A stretch of DNA of 64,000 bases from Luteipulveratus flavus (GCF_029080175.1 NZ_JARFJC010000043.1); one strand, 5' to 3'; shown: positions 50,176 to 59,129, numbered from the stretch's first letter. Notes: generated by a model from the sequence alone, not told the origin. Made by a program: numbers and translations.

Positions 50176-51417
50176 TCAGTGCTTCAGCGTGCGGGCGAGC
50201 TGCGCCAGCAGCCGGTCGACGTCATCGGCGCTGGTGTACGGCGCGAGGCCGATCCGCAGACCGCCGGTGTCGCCGAGACCGAGGTGCCGGGAGGTGTCCA
50301 GCGCGTAGAAGTGCCCGGCCGGCGCGTTGATGTCGGCGGCGGCGAGGGTGTCCCGTACGGCCGTGGCCTCGTGACCGTCGAAGGTCAGCAGCAGCGTCGG
50401 CGTCCGACGCGCAGCACGCGACCACACGGTCACCCCGGGCAGCTCCCCCACGCCGGTCTCGAGGCGGCGCAGCAGCTCGGCCTCGTGCTGCTCCAGCGCC
50501 GTCATGGACGCGAGCAGCCGGCTCCGGCGGTCGGTGCCGCTTCCCGGTGCCAGTCCGGCCAGGAAGTCGATCGCCGCGGTGGTGCCGGCGAGCAGCTCGT
50601 ACGGCAGGGTCCCGAGCTCGAACCGCTCCGGCACCCGGTCCGAGGAGGGCACCAGCTTGTCGGGCTCGAGCTCCTCGAGCAGCTCCGGACGGCCGTACAG
50701 CACGCCGTGGTGCGGTCCGAGGAACTTGTACGGCGAGCAGGCGAAGAAGTCCGCGCCGAGGGCCCGGACGTCGACCGGGGCGTGCGGGGTCAGGTGCACG
50801 CCGTCCACGTGCAGCAGGGCTCCGGCGGCGTGGACGACCTCGGCGATGCCCGGGATGTCGGGGCGGGTGCCGATCAGGTTCGAGGCGCCGGTCACCGCGA
50901 CCAGTCGGGTCCGCGGGCCGAGCACCCGCTCGACCTGCGCCGGCTCCAGCTCGCCGGTCGTCGGGTCGAAGTCGGCCCAGCGCACCTGCACGTCGCGGGC
51001 CTGGGCGGCCAGGACCCACGGCCGGATGTTCGCGTCGTGGTCCAGCCGGCTCACCACCACCTCGTCGCCGGGCGACCAGCGCTTGGCGAGCGTGCGGGCG
51101 AGGTCGAAGGTGTTCTGGGTCATGCTGCGGCCCAGCACCACTCCCCCGGGCTCGCCGCCGAGCAGGTCGGCGAGGGCCTGCCGCGCGGCGACGACGACGG
51201 CGTCCGCCACGCGCTCGGACGCGGTGACCGAGCCGCGGTTGGAGATCGGCCCGGTCATGGTGTCGGCGATCGCCCGGCCCACCACGTCCGGGGTCTGCGA
51301 ACCGCCCGGTCCGTCGAAGTACGCCGTCCCGCCTGCCAGCGACGGGAAGTGCGACCGGACCCGGTCGACATCGTACCGGGTGGCGGTGGCGAGAGCGATC
51401 GGGCCTGCGTCGGTCAT
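50176..51417 (-). CDS. Cysteine desulfurase-like PLP-dependent protein (TIGR01976-type)
   Basis: 413 residues with AAGGAG before the ATG at 51417. Class V aminotransferase fold: AYFDGPGGSQTPDVV opens it, HVDGVHLTPHAPVDVRALG has the PLP-binding Asp, and SPYKFLGPHHGVLYG carries the PLP Lys. Members of this branch are named cysteine desulfurase-like; no persulfide Cys loop is evident, so a true desulfurase role is unproven. The gene ends one base before the glycosylase start. Confidence 0.85.
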   Translation of the reverse strand: MTDAGPIALATATRYDVDRVRSHFPSLAGGTAYFDGPGGSQTPDVVGRAIADTMTGPISNRGSVTASERVADAVVVAARQALADLLGGEPGGVVLGRSMTQNTFDLARTLAKRWSPGDEVVVSRLDHDANIRPWVLAAQARDVQVRWADFDPTTGELEPAQVERVLGPRTRLVAVTGASNLIGTRPDIPGIAEVVHAAGALLHVDGVHLTPHAPVDVRALGADFFACSPYKFLGPHHGVLYGRPELLEELEPDKLVPSSDRVPERFELGTLPYELLAGTTAAIDFLAGLAPGSGTDRRSRLLASMTALEQHEAELLRRLETGVGELPGVTVWSRAARRTPTLLLTFDGHEATAVRDTLAAADINAPAGHFYALDTSRHLGLGDTGGLRIGLAPYTSADDVDRLLAQLARTLKH

Positions 51418-51464
51418 GCGTGCTCCTTCGTGTCGTTCGCTGATCAGGGCAGTGTCGCGGTCGG

Positions 51465-52958
51465 TCAGGCGGGCTCGGGCAGCGCCGGCTCGCGGCGCCA
51501 GGACCAGACCGCCACGGCCGTCGCGGCGAGCAGCAGCACCATCGAGATGCCGAGCGCGACGCGCAGCGCCGACCCCGGGTCGTCCAGCCGGCCGACGGCG
51601 ATCTGGTACGTGGTCATGACGAGCGCCGCGCCGATGGAGGCGCCGATCCGCTGGCCGGTCTGCAAGGCACCTCCGGCCGCGCCGCCCATCCGGGTGGGCA
51701 CGGAGGCCAGCGAGAGGGTGATGTTCGGTGAGACCACGCCGCCGCCACCGAGCCCGGCGGCCAGCAGGGGCAGCGCGAGCAGCCAGAACCGGCCGTCGGC
51801 CTGCGCCGCCGGGGCGAGCACGACGATGCCGGCCAGCCCGACGACCATGACGACCAGGGCGATCACGGTGAGCACCCGCCCGACGCGGCTGACCAGCCGC
51901 CCGGCGAGCGGCGCGGCGATCGCCGAGCCCGCGGCGAACGGCGTCAGCAGCAGCCCGGCGTGCAGCGCCGAGTAGCCCAGGCCCTCCTGCAGGTAGACGC
52001 TCAGCACGAGGAAGACCCCGGTGAACCCGGTGAAGTAGATGCTTCCGATGAGGACGCCGCTGGCGTACCCGGTCACCTCGCGCAGCAGCCCCAGGTCGAG
52101 CAGGGGCGCGCCGCCCGTACGGACCAGGCGCTGCTCCCAGCGCACGAACCCGACCGCGAGGACGGGGACGAGCGCGAGCAGCAGGAGCGGCAGCCGGCTG
52201 CCGCTCTCGAGGTTGACCACCGGGTAGAGCACGGCCAGCACGGTCGCTCCGAGCAGGGCGGCGCCGACCAGGTCCAGCCGGGTGTCGGGCGGACCGTCGT
52301 CCGCACTGCGCTCGGGCACGAGCCGCGCGATCGCGGCCAGCAGGACCAGGCCGATCGGCACGTTGACCAGGAAGATCCAGCGCCAGCCGGTGTCCTCCCC
52401 GAACGCCGCGATCAGCAGCCCGCCGACCACCGGGCCGATGGCCGACGACACCGAGACCGTGAACCCGAACAGCCCGAAGGCGATCCCACGCTCGGGCCCG
52501 CGGAACAGCGACTGGATCAGCCCGGAGCTCTGCGGCGTCAGCAGGCCCGCGGCGAACCCCTGCACCAGCCGCGCCGTGACCACGACGGCGACGTTCGGGG
52601 CGAGGCCGGTGGCGGCGCTGGCGAGGATGAACCCGGTCAGCCCGATCAGCATCAGCCGCCGCCGGCCCCACGCGTCGCCGAGCCGGCCGCCGGTCACCAG
52701 GACGAGTCCGAGGGCGAGGGCGTACCCCGACACGACCCACTGGATCTGGGCCGCCGAGGTCCGCAGGCCCTGCTGCATGGACGGGATCGCGACGTTCACG
52801 ATCGTGACGTCCAGCAGGACCATGAAGCCGACGGTCAGGGTGACCCCGAGGATGCGCCAGCGACGCGGGTCCGGCGGGTCCGCCGTCTCCTCGCCCGACG
52901 GGCTCGACGGGTCCGACTCACGCGTTCCCGCGGAGTCCTCCGATCCCAGTCGGCGCAC
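51465..52958 (-). CDS. DHA2 family MFS drug exporter
   Basis: 497 residues with about fourteen membrane helices, typical of DHA2. FMVLLDVTIVNVAIPSMQQG holds the DHA2 helix-1 motif D-x-T-I-V-N-V-A-L-P, GGRLGDAWGRRRLMLIG is the loop 2-3 motif, and WRWIFLVNVPIGL follows helix 6. It would pump hydrophobic drugs using proton entry. The N-terminal 30 residues are polar and cytoplasmic. It is followed by the desulfurase-like gene after 47 bases and preceded by the alcohol dehydrogenase with a 9-base gap. Confidence 0.92.
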   Translation of the reverse strand: MRRLGSEDSAGTRESDPSSPSGEETADPPDPRRWRILGVTLTVGFMVLLDVTIVNVAIPSMQQGLRTSAAQIQWVVSGYALALGLVLVTGGRLGDAWGRRRLMLIGLTGFILASAATGLAPNVAVVVTARLVQGFAAGLLTPQSSGLIQSLFRGPERGIAFGLFGFTVSVSSAIGPVVGGLLIAAFGEDTGWRWIFLVNVPIGLVLLAAIARLVPERSADDGPPDTRLDLVGAALLGATVLAVLYPVVNLESGSRLPLLLLALVPVLAVGFVRWEQRLVRTGGAPLLDLGLLREVTGYASGVLIGSIYFTGFTGVFLVLSVYLQEGLGYSALHAGLLLTPFAAGSAIAAPLAGRLVSRVGRVLTVIALVVMVVGLAGIVVLAPAAQADGRFWLLALPLLAAGLGGGGVVSPNITLSLASVPTRMGGAAGGALQTGQRIGASIGAALVMTTYQIAVGRLDDPGSALRVALGISMVLLLAATAVAVWSWRREPALPEPA

Positions 52959-52967
52959 GGCCGTCGG

Positions 52968-54023
52968 TCAGGCGGCGCCGGTGAAGGTGCTCGCGTCGAT
53001 CACGGCGCGGTAGCGCACCTTTCCCGCCACCACCTTGTCGTAGTAGTCGTCGACCTGTTCGGCCGAGATCAGCTCGACCGTCGCGGTGATGTCGTGCTCG
53101 GCGCAGAAGTCGAGCATCTCCTGCGTCTGGGGCAGGCCGCCGACCATCGAGCCGGCGATCGACCGGCGGTAGGTCAGCAGGGAGAACGCGCTGCTGGTCA
53201 GCGAGTCGCTCGGCGCACCGAGATTGACCATCGTGCCGCCGCGGCCGAGCAGACCCAGGTAGGCGTCCAGGTCGATCGCGTCGCCGACCGTGTTCAGCAG
53301 CAGGTCGAACGACCCGGCGAGGTCCTCGAAGACCGACTCGTCCTCGGTCGCGCGGTAGTCCTTGGCGCCGAACGCCAGCCCGTCCTCCTTCTTGGAGTCG
53401 GTACGGCTGAGCACGGTGACGTCGGCGCCCAGCGCGGCAGCGATCTTGACCGCGACGTGGCCGAGGCCGCCCATCCCGATCACGCCGACCGACACCCCGG
53501 GCCCGGCGCCGTACCGCTTGAGCGGGTTGTACGTCGTGATGCCGGCGCACAGCAGCGGCGTCGTCGCGGCGAGGTCGACCCCGTCCGGGATCTTCACCAC
53601 GAAGTGGTCGCGGACGACGACCTGGCCGCTGTAGCCGCCGTACGTCAGCTCGCCGTGGTAGTCCTCGCTCGCGTACGTCTGGATGACGCCGCGCTCGCAG
53701 AACTGCTCCTCGCCGTCCTTGCAGGCAGCGCACTCCAGGCAGGAGTCGACGAAGCAGCCGACGCCCACGACGTCGCCGACGGAGTGGCGGGAGACCTCCG
53801 AGCCGACCTCGGCGACGGTGCCGATGATCTCGTGGCCCGGCGTGATCGGGAACGGTCGCTCACCCCACTCGCCGCGCACCGTGTGGATGTCGCTGTGGCA
53901 GATGCCGGCGTAGGTGATCTCGATCCGGACGTCGTCCGGTCGCAGGTCGCGGCGGGTCAGGTCGATGTTCTCGAACCGGGCTCCGGCCTCGGGGACGGAC
54001 AGGGCGGGAGTGGTGGTCGTCAA
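52968..54023 (-). CDS. Zinc-dependent NAD(P) alcohol dehydrogenase
   Basis: 351 residues, medium-chain dehydrogenase of cinnamyl/AdhC type. The catalytic zinc ligands are in AGICHSDIHTVRGEWG and GHEIIGTVAEVG, with a further Cys downstream (LLCAGIT). The structural zinc cluster is CLECAACKDGEEQFC. The NADP loop is VIGMGGLGHVAVKIA (about 178-192). It would reduce aldehydes or oxidise alcohols. SD-like AGAGGA precedes the ATG. It may form an operon with the DHA2 exporter and desulfurase-like gene. Confidence 0.92.
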   Translation of the reverse strand: MTTTTPALSVPEAGARFENIDLTRRDLRPDDVRIEITYAGICHSDIHTVRGEWGERPFPITPGHEIIGTVAEVGSEVSRHSVGDVVGVGCFVDSCLECAACKDGEEQFCERGVIQTYASEDYHGELTYGGYSGQVVVRDHFVVKIPDGVDLAATTPLLCAGITTYNPLKRYGAGPGVSVGVIGMGGLGHVAVKIAAALGADVTVLSRTDSKKEDGLAFGAKDYRATEDESVFEDLAGSFDLLLNTVGDAIDLDAYLGLLGRGGTMVNLGAPSDSLTSSAFSLLTYRRSIAGSMVGGLPQTQEMLDFCAEHDITATVELISAEQVDDYYDKVVAGKVRYRAVIDASTFTGAA

Positions 54024-54174
54024 CGGGTCCTCTTCTCGTCTCGGGCGGTCGTCCGCGGCGCGCGGCCACGGAAACGGTCACCTTCGTTCCAAGGAGGGAT
54101 ACCCGGGCGGATGTTCCCCGAACCTTCACATCGCGGACGGTCCGGTGGCGCGACAAGCCCTGCGCGGCGCGGGG

Positions 54175-54939
54175 TCAGGCGCCGAAGCGACGCTCGCGCT
54201 CGGCGTACGCGCGCATCGCCCGCAGGAAGTCGACCCGGCGGAAGTCGGGCCAGTAGGCCTCGCAGAAGTAGAACTCCGAGTGGGTGCTCTGCCAGAGCAG
54301 GAAGCCGCCGATGCGCTGCTCACCGGAGGTACGGATCACCAGGTCGGGGTCGGGCTGGCCCTTGGTGTAGAGGTGCTCGGCGATGTGGTCGACGTCCAGG
54401 ATCTCGGCGAGCTGCTCGATCGAGGTGCCCTTGGCCGCGTGCTCCTGCAGCAACGAGCGGACCGCATCGGCGATCTCGCGTCGGCCGCCGTACCCGACGG
54501 CGATGTTGACGACCAGGCCGCCGACGTCCCTGGTCGCGTCCGCGGCGTCCTTCAGGCGGACGGCGGTGTCGTGCGGCAGCAGGTCCAGGGCGCCCACGGC
54601 GTTGATCCGCCAGCGACGGGCGGCCGCCAGGTCGGCGACGACGCCCTCGATGATGGTGAGGAGCGGCTGCAGCTCCTGGGCCGGGCGGTTGAGGTTGTCG
54701 GTCGAGAGCAGCCAGAGGGTGACGACCTCGACGCCGACCTCCTCGCACCAGCCGAGCAACGGCTCGATGTTGTCGGCCCCGGCCCGGTGACCGGTCTCGG
54801 TGTCGTGACCTCGGCGCTTGGCCCAGCGGCGGTTGCCGTCCAGCATGACGCCGACGTGGCGAGGTAGCCGCTCCTGCGGCAGGGACCTGGTGAGGTGCCG
54901 TTCGTACGCTCCGTACACCAGGTCGCTGAACCCGCGCAT
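54175..54939 (-). CDS. Short-chain Z-isoprenyl diphosphate synthase (isoprenyl transferase)
   Basis: 254 residues. VGVMLDGNRRWAKRRG has the catalytic Asp-Gly-Asn-Arg-Arg motif; LWLLSTDNLNRP and DLVIRTSGEQRIGGFLLWQS bind diphosphate, and SEFYFCEAYWPDF closes. The same gene next to a hemolysin III gene in M. tuberculosis (Rv1086) makes Z,E-farnesyl diphosphate, the primer for decaprenyl phosphate; here this role is inferred from context. GAGGAGAG precedes the ATG. The 151-base gap before the adh gene has only GC-rich sequence and the adh promoter. Confidence 0.9.
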   Translation of the reverse strand: MRGFSDLVYGAYERHLTRSLPQERLPRHVGVMLDGNRRWAKRRGHDTETGHRAGADNIEPLLGWCEEVGVEVVTLWLLSTDNLNRPAQELQPLLTIIEGVVADLAAARRWRINAVGALDLLPHDTAVRLKDAADATRDVGGLVVNIAVGYGGRREIADAVRSLLQEHAAKGTSIEQLAEILDVDHIAEHLYTKGQPDPDLVIRTSGEQRIGGFLLWQSTHSEFYFCEAYWPDFRRVDFLRAMRAYAERERRFGA

Positions 54940-55055
54940 GAACTGCTCTCCTCGTCCGCTGATCGCCCCCCGACGTACGGAACGACCGTACCGCCGGAAC
55001 CTGAGCCCACGGGGAGACGTTCGTCAATCGGCTGAGGTTGCTCAGCGGAGCGACT

Positions 55056-55083
55056 GGATAACTTACGGTTTCGTAAGTTATCC
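55056..55083 (+). promoter_or_regulatory. Perfect 12-bp palindrome upstream of trhA
   Basis: GGATAACTTACG (55056-55067), loop GTTT, CGTAAGTTATCC (55072-55083): a perfect inverted repeat, AT-rich in a GC-rich setting, ending seven bases before the trhA ATG. The TTACG-N4-CGTAA core suits a TetR-type repressor that senses acyl groups; it covers the likely promoter. A GGAGG lies directly before the ATG. Confidence 0.7.
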
Positions 55084-55090
55084 TCGGAGG

Positions 55091-55798
55091 ATGAGCACCC
55101 GTATCGGCCAGCAGCTCGACCAGGCCCAGGAGACCGCCTCCGAGCTGGTCCGCCTCGTCAAGCCGCACCTGCGCGGCTGGCTGCATGCGGGGATGGCACC
55201 GCTCGCGCTCGCGGCATCGATCGTGCTGATCGTCCTCGCCCCGACCGAGCGCGGCCGGATCGGCGCGATCGTCTTCGGGATCACCGCGGTCCTGCTCTTC
55301 ACGACCTCGGCGGTCTACCACCGCGGCACCTGGTCACCGCGCCTGCAGGGCCTGCTCAAGCGGCTGGACCACTCCAACATCTTCCTGATCATCGCGGGGA
55401 CCTACACCCCGTTCGCGCTCACGCTGCTGCCGCAGCGGCAGGCCGTGCAGCTGCTCGCGATCGTGTGGACCGGCGCCCTCCTCGGCGTGCTCTTCCGGGT
55501 GCTGTGGGTCGGCGCCCCGCGCTGGCTCTACACGCCGGTGTACGTCGCGCTCGGCTGGGTCGCGATCTTCTACTTCGGTCCGCTCCTGCACGCCGGTGGC
55601 GTCGCGGTCGTGACGCTCATCGCGGTCGGTGGCGGCCTCTACACCCTCGGCGCCGTGGTCTACGGGACGAAGCGGCCCAACCCCTCGCCGCGCTGGTTCG
55701 GCTTCCACGAGGTGTTCCACGCGTTCACGATCGCCGCGTTCGTCGTGCACTACATCGCCGCGTCGCTGGCGATCTACCGTCCCGCGCTCACCGCCTGA
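55091..55798 (+). CDS. trhA: Hemolysin III / TrhA family (PAQR) membrane protein
   Basis: 235 residues with seven predicted helices (from about residue 32). SAVYHRGTWSPR, LDHSNIFLIIAGTYTPFALT and HEVFHAFTIAAFVVHYIA carry the conserved Ser, Asp and three His that in PAQR proteins bind zinc. Work on bacterial relatives points to control of membrane fluidity rather than cell lysis. In M. tuberculosis the relative (Rv1085c) also sits beside an isoprenyl synthase. An operator-like palindrome lies directly upstream. Confidence 0.92.
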   Translation: MSTRIGQQLDQAQETASELVRLVKPHLRGWLHAGMAPLALAASIVLIVLAPTERGRIGAIVFGITAVLLFTTSAVYHRGTWSPRLQGLLKRLDHSNIFLIIAGTYTPFALTLLPQRQAVQLLAIVWTGALLGVLFRVLWVGAPRWLYTPVYVALGWVAIFYFGPLLHAGGVAVVTLIAVGGGLYTLGAVVYGTKRPNPSPRWFGFHEVFHAFTIAAFVVHYIAASLAIYRPALTA

Positions 55799-55875
55799 CC
55801 CTTCGGCAGTCCGCCGCCTTCCCTCGCACCGGGACGTCCGCCCGGGTCCGCCCGGGTCCGCCCTAGGATCCTCGC

Positions 55876-56649
55876 GTGACGGCCGACCCGTTCGAGGCGC
55901 TGGTCACGCGCTTGTCCGAGGACCTGGACCGGCTCACCGACAGCGCGGCGGACCTCGCTGCCGACGCCCACTTCTCCCGGTTCCACTACGAGCGCATCGT
56001 GAGCGCCGTGGCCGGCGAGAGCCCCACCGCCTTCCGCCGCCGGATCCTGCTCGAACGGGCCGCGTACCGGATGATCCACAGCGACGCCACGCTCATCGAC
56101 GTCGCCCTGGAGGCCGGGTTCGGCTCGCACGCGGCGTTCACGCGGGCGTTCCGGCGCTCGTACGACGCGACACCGTCGTCCTGGCGCCTCCGGCCCACCC
56201 GGTTCCAGCTGCCCAGCCCGAACGACGTGCACTTCCACCCACCTGCGGGCCTGCGGCTGCCGGCCAGGACGGAGATGACCAGCATGGACGTCGTCGACCA
56301 GATGGTCCGCCACCACGTGTGGCTCGTCGATCAGCTGGTCGCCCGCGCCGGCCGGCTCACCGACGAGCAGCTCGACGCGCCCCTCGAGGCGCCGGTCGAC
56401 GGCATCGACGGGGACTCCCTGCGCCAGCTGCTGTCGCGGCTCATCGGTCAGATGGAGATGTGGCTCGCGGCCATGCACGACCGCGAGTACGACTTCGCCG
56501 TCGAGCGCCACGAGAGCGTCGCCTCCATGCGTACGCGCAACGGCCGGGTGGGCCCGGCGTTCGTGACCTCGGTGGAGCAGGTCGCCCGCGAGCGGCGCTT
56601 CGACGAGACGTTCGTCGACGCCCGGCCCGGCGTCAGGATCGGTGCATGA
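55876..56649 (+). CDS. AraC-type HTH fused to a (short) DinB-like domain
   Basis: 257 residues. The first 105 form an AraC-type domain (FSRFHYERIVSAVAGESPTA and LIDVALEAGFGSHAAFTRAF are the two HTHs). The C-terminal half (VVDQMVRHHVWLVDQLVARA, then LSRLIGQMEMWLAAM) resembles the first two helices of a DinB-like four-helix bundle. The last 15 residues read DETFVDARPGVRIGA, after which full-length relatives I know continue with further helices. The protein may be truncated. TAGGAT ends six bases before the GTG start. Confidence 0.75.
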   Translation: MTADPFEALVTRLSEDLDRLTDSAADLAADAHFSRFHYERIVSAVAGESPTAFRRRILLERAAYRMIHSDATLIDVALEAGFGSHAAFTRAFRRSYDATPSSWRLRPTRFQLPSPNDVHFHPPAGLRLPARTEMTSMDVVDQMVRHHVWLVDQLVARAGRLTDEQLDAPLEAPVDGIDGDSLRQLLSRLIGQMEMWLAAMHDREYDFAVERHESVASMRTRNGRVGPAFVTSVEQVARERRFDETFVDARPGVRIGA

Positions 56650-56707
56650 GCGACGAGAACGCCTGCTGGTTCTGCTCGACCGGTGAAGGGCCGCCCCCCA
56701 GGGCCAG

Positions 56708-56749
56708 GTGCAGAAGGAGCGCGCGCCAGGGCGCCCGATCCTTCTGCAC
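56708..56749 (+). terminator. Hairpin terminator after the AraC-DinB gene
   Basis: GTGCAGAAGGA (56708-56718) pairs perfectly with TCCTTCTGCAC (56739-56749); the interior also pairs (GGGCGCCC-like). It is 58 bases past the stop codon and faces the convergent small membrane gene. Confidence 0.7.
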
Positions 56750-56786
56750 GCCGATCGGCGGGCCGGTCCGTGCGACCGCGCGGAGG

Positions 56787-57014
56787 TCAGTGGGAGGCGG
56801 GGCCGGCCGGCGTACCGCCGTCGGTGCCCTGCTCCTTCTCCCCTGCCGTGCGCTCAGTCTCCAGCGCCTGCTGCTCCTCGCGATACCGGACGCCGCGCAG
56901 GCGCTTGTTCATGCCCCGGAACAGGAAGTAGCACGCCACCGCGAGGCAGAACAGCACGACGAACCCGCCGAGGCCGGCCGTGACCTGGGTGCTGGCTTCT
57001 CCGGACCCGCCCAT
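56787..57014 (-). CDS. Small single-helix membrane protein next to mca
   Basis: 75 residues: one membrane helix (about 14-33, GLGGFVVLFCLAVACYFLF) and a charged cytoplasmic tail with RGVRYREEQQALETERTA. M. tuberculosis has a similar short membrane protein (Rv1083) directly after mca. Its ATG shares one base with the mca stop (TGATG at 57012-57016), so the two are coupled. Function unknown. Confidence 0.78.
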   Translation of the reverse strand: MGGSGEASTQVTAGLGGFVVLFCLAVACYFLFRGMNKRLRGVRYREEQQALETERTAGEKEQGTDGGTPAGPASH

Positions 57015-57973
57015 CAGGCGACCTCTCGCTCACGGACGTCGTCGACGACCAGCTGCCGAGCGCCGGTAGTGGCGAGCGCGTCCGACTCCTGCTGGCTCCC
57101 GAGGCCGGCGAACAGGTCGTCCTCAGCGTCGGCGAGCGGGACGTACGACAGCGCGAGGTCGAAGTCCTCGGTCGGCCACACGGTTGCCTGCATCGCCTTG
57201 GAGATGCGGAAGAAGTTGCCGTCCGGGTCGACCTGCGTCGCGTGCGCCAGCAGCGCCTGCTCCCGCTTGCCGAAGTAGTCCGAGCAGGGCACCCGGGTGG
57301 TGATGCGCCCCTCGGGCCGGTCGCCCCAGTTCTCCAGCCACTCGGCGTACGGCGACTCCAGCCCCTTGGCGATGAGCGCCTCGTGGAAGGCGGTGAACTT
57401 GGCGCGGCTGAAGCCCCGGTCGTAGTAGAGCTTCAGCGGCTGCCATGGCTCACCCGCGTGGGGGTACGCCGAGGGGTCGCCGGCCGCGCGGAACGCGGCG
57501 ATCGAGACGTTGTGGCACATGATGTGGTCCGGGTGGGGGTACCCGCCGTTCTCGTCGTAGGTCGTCATCACGTGCGGGCGGAACTCGCGGATGACGCGGA
57601 CGAGGGCCTCCGTCGTGACCTCCAGCGGCTCCAGCGCGAAGCAGCCCGCGGGCAGCGGCGGCAGCGGGTCGCCCTCGGGGAGGCCGGAGTCGACGAACCC
57701 CAGCCAGGTGTGCTGGACGCCGAGGATCGCCTGCGCCGCGGCCATCTCCCGGCGGCGCACCTCCGGCAGGTCCCGCTCGATCTCGGGGTCGCCCTGCAGC
57801 CGCGGGTTCAGCACGTCGCCGCGCTCACCGCCGGTGCAGGACACGACCAGGACGTCGTGCCCCTCGGCGGCGTAGCGGGCGGTCGTCGCCGCACCCTTGC
57901 TCGACTCGTCATCGGGATGGGCGTGCACGGCCATGAGCCGCAGACCGTCGGACACGAAGGGCCACCTCGTCAT
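57014..57973 (-). CDS. mca: Mycothiol S-conjugate amidase
   Basis: 319 residues, LmbE/MshB-like zinc amidase. MAVHAHPDDESSKGAAT gives two of the zinc ligands (His and Asp) and the catalytic Asp nearby; YPHPDHIMCHNVSIAAF provides the third. It cleaves mycothiol conjugates of toxins so the mercapturate can be exported. The mshB paralogue differs in the length of the loop. The mca-greA neighbourhood (mca, DUF4307, greA) matches mycobacteria. This shows the organism uses mycothiol. Confidence 0.93.
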   Translation of the reverse strand: MTRWPFVSDGLRLMAVHAHPDDESSKGAATTARYAAEGHDVLVVSCTGGERGDVLNPRLQGDPEIERDLPEVRRREMAAAQAILGVQHTWLGFVDSGLPEGDPLPPLPAGCFALEPLEVTTEALVRVIREFRPHVMTTYDENGGYPHPDHIMCHNVSIAAFRAAGDPSAYPHAGEPWQPLKLYYDRGFSRAKFTAFHEALIAKGLESPYAEWLENWGDRPEGRITTRVPCSDYFGKREQALLAHATQVDPDGNFFRISKAMQATVWPTEDFDLALSYVPLADAEDDLFAGLGSQQESDALATTGARQLVVDDVREREVA

Positions 57974-58122
57974 CAGTACGTGGATCGGGGTACGGCCGGG
58001 GTTCGGTGGCCCCGTCGTACCGCCCGGCTCGCCCGGTCACGAGCTGGGCAACGACTCCGCCTATCCTCTCACTCGAGCATCGGGCCGGAACCGCTGGCCG
58101 TCTCGACCGTGCAGGAGCAGCC

Positions 58123-58488
58123 GTGACGCTTCCTCGTCCCGCCCCCGGGCAGGCCAAGTGGTGGCTGATCGGTGGCATCGGCATCACCCTCGGGATCGTG
58201 CTCGCGACCTGGTGGGGTGTCGCCGCCTCGCAGGGCGTGAGCTGGAACGACGCGGGCCACACGGTGGTCGACGACCGGTCGGTGCAGGTGCGTTTCGACG
58301 TCACCGCGGACACCGGCAAGGGGGTGTCGTGCCAGGTCAAGGCGCTGGCCGTGGATCACTCGGTGGTCGGCTCCCGCACGGTGACCTACCCGCCCAGCAA
58401 GTACCGCTCCACCCGGTACGTCGCGACCATCGCCACCACCCAGCGCGCGACCACCGCGACCGTCGACGGCTGTGACTACGTCCCCTGA
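58123..58488 (+). CDS. DUF4307 membrane-anchored protein
   Basis: 121 residues from a GTG with GGAG upstream. One helix (about 15-36, LIGGIGITLGIVLATWWGVA) is followed by a beta-rich outer domain (VRFDVTADTGKGVSCQVKAL and VVGSRTVTYPP). The two Cys (SCQV and GCDY) could be bonded. DUF4307 genes lie between mca and greA in mycobacteria (Rv1081c); function unknown. The greA promoter overlaps its end. Confidence 0.85.
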   Translation: MTLPRPAPGQAKWWLIGGIGITLGIVLATWWGVAASQGVSWNDAGHTVVDDRSVQVRFDVTADTGKGVSCQVKALAVDHSVVGSRTVTYPPSKYRSTRYVATIATTQRATTATVDGCDYVP

Positions 58489-58499
58489 GTTGCTAGACT
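58472..58499 (+). promoter_or_regulatory. Promoter of greA
   Basis: GTGACT (58472-58477), a 16-base spacer and TAGACT (58494-58499) form a vegetative promoter inside the end of the DUF4307 gene. The implied leader is about 113 bases. Confidence 0.6.
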
Positions 58500-58618
58500 C
58501 GTGGGTTCACCGAGGGTCTGGGATCGACTTCGCAAGGCGGAGCGGCCCGGACCTCGTTGTTTGGCGCAGACCTCATTCGGGGGTGTGACGTCAGGCCTAT
58601 CCAGCAAGGAGAACCATC

Positions 58619-59113
58619 GTGACCGACACCGCCAGCGCCTCGGCCAGCTTCCTCACCCAGGAGGCCTACGACCGACTCAAGGGCGAGCTGGACCAGCTGT
58701 CCGGTGAGGGCCGTACGGAGATCGCCAAGCGCATCGAGGCGGCCCGCGAGGAAGGCGACCTGAAGGAGAACGGCGGCTACCACGCGGCCAAGGAGGAGCA
58801 GGGCAAGATGGAGGCCCGCATCCGCCAGCTCACCGAGCTGCTGCGCGACGCCACCGTCGGCCAGGCGCCGAAGGACAACGGCGTGGTCGAGCCGGGCATG
58901 GTCGTGACCGTCGAGATGTTCGGCGACGAGGAGAAGTTCCTGCTCGGCAGCCGCGAGATCGCCGGCGACACCGACCTGGACGTCTACAGCGAGAAGTCGC
59001 CGCTGGGCGCCGCCATCAACGGCAAGAAGGTCGGCGACGAGACCTCGTACGACGCGCCGAACGGCAAGACCATCTCGGTCAAGGTCATCGCGGCGAAGCC
59101 GTACGCGGCCTGA
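58619..59113 (+). CDS. greA: Transcription elongation factor GreA
   Basis: 164 residues with AAGGAG before the GTG. The N-terminal coiled coil (LTQEAYDRLKGELDQLSGEG, IAKRIEAAREEGDLKENGGY) has the tip acidic residues D and E that reach into RNA polymerase's catalytic site and trigger transcript cleavage. The C-terminal FKBP-like domain follows (VTVEMFGDEEKFLLGSREIA). It rescues stalled elongation complexes. A hairpin terminator follows. Confidence 0.95.
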   Translation: MTDTASASASFLTQEAYDRLKGELDQLSGEGRTEIAKRIEAAREEGDLKENGGYHAAKEEQGKMEARIRQLTELLRDATVGQAPKDNGVVEPGMVVTVEMFGDEEKFLLGSREIAGDTDLDVYSEKSPLGAAINGKKVGDETSYDAPNGKTISVKVIAAKPYAA

Positions 59114-59129
59114 CCCTGCACGTACCCGA

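Noticed and set aside
56647..56720. Small Cys-containing protein starting MSDENACWFC after the AraC-DinB gene
   Set aside because: The frame runs into the terminator hairpin, has no ribosome-binding site and no homologue that I recognise.
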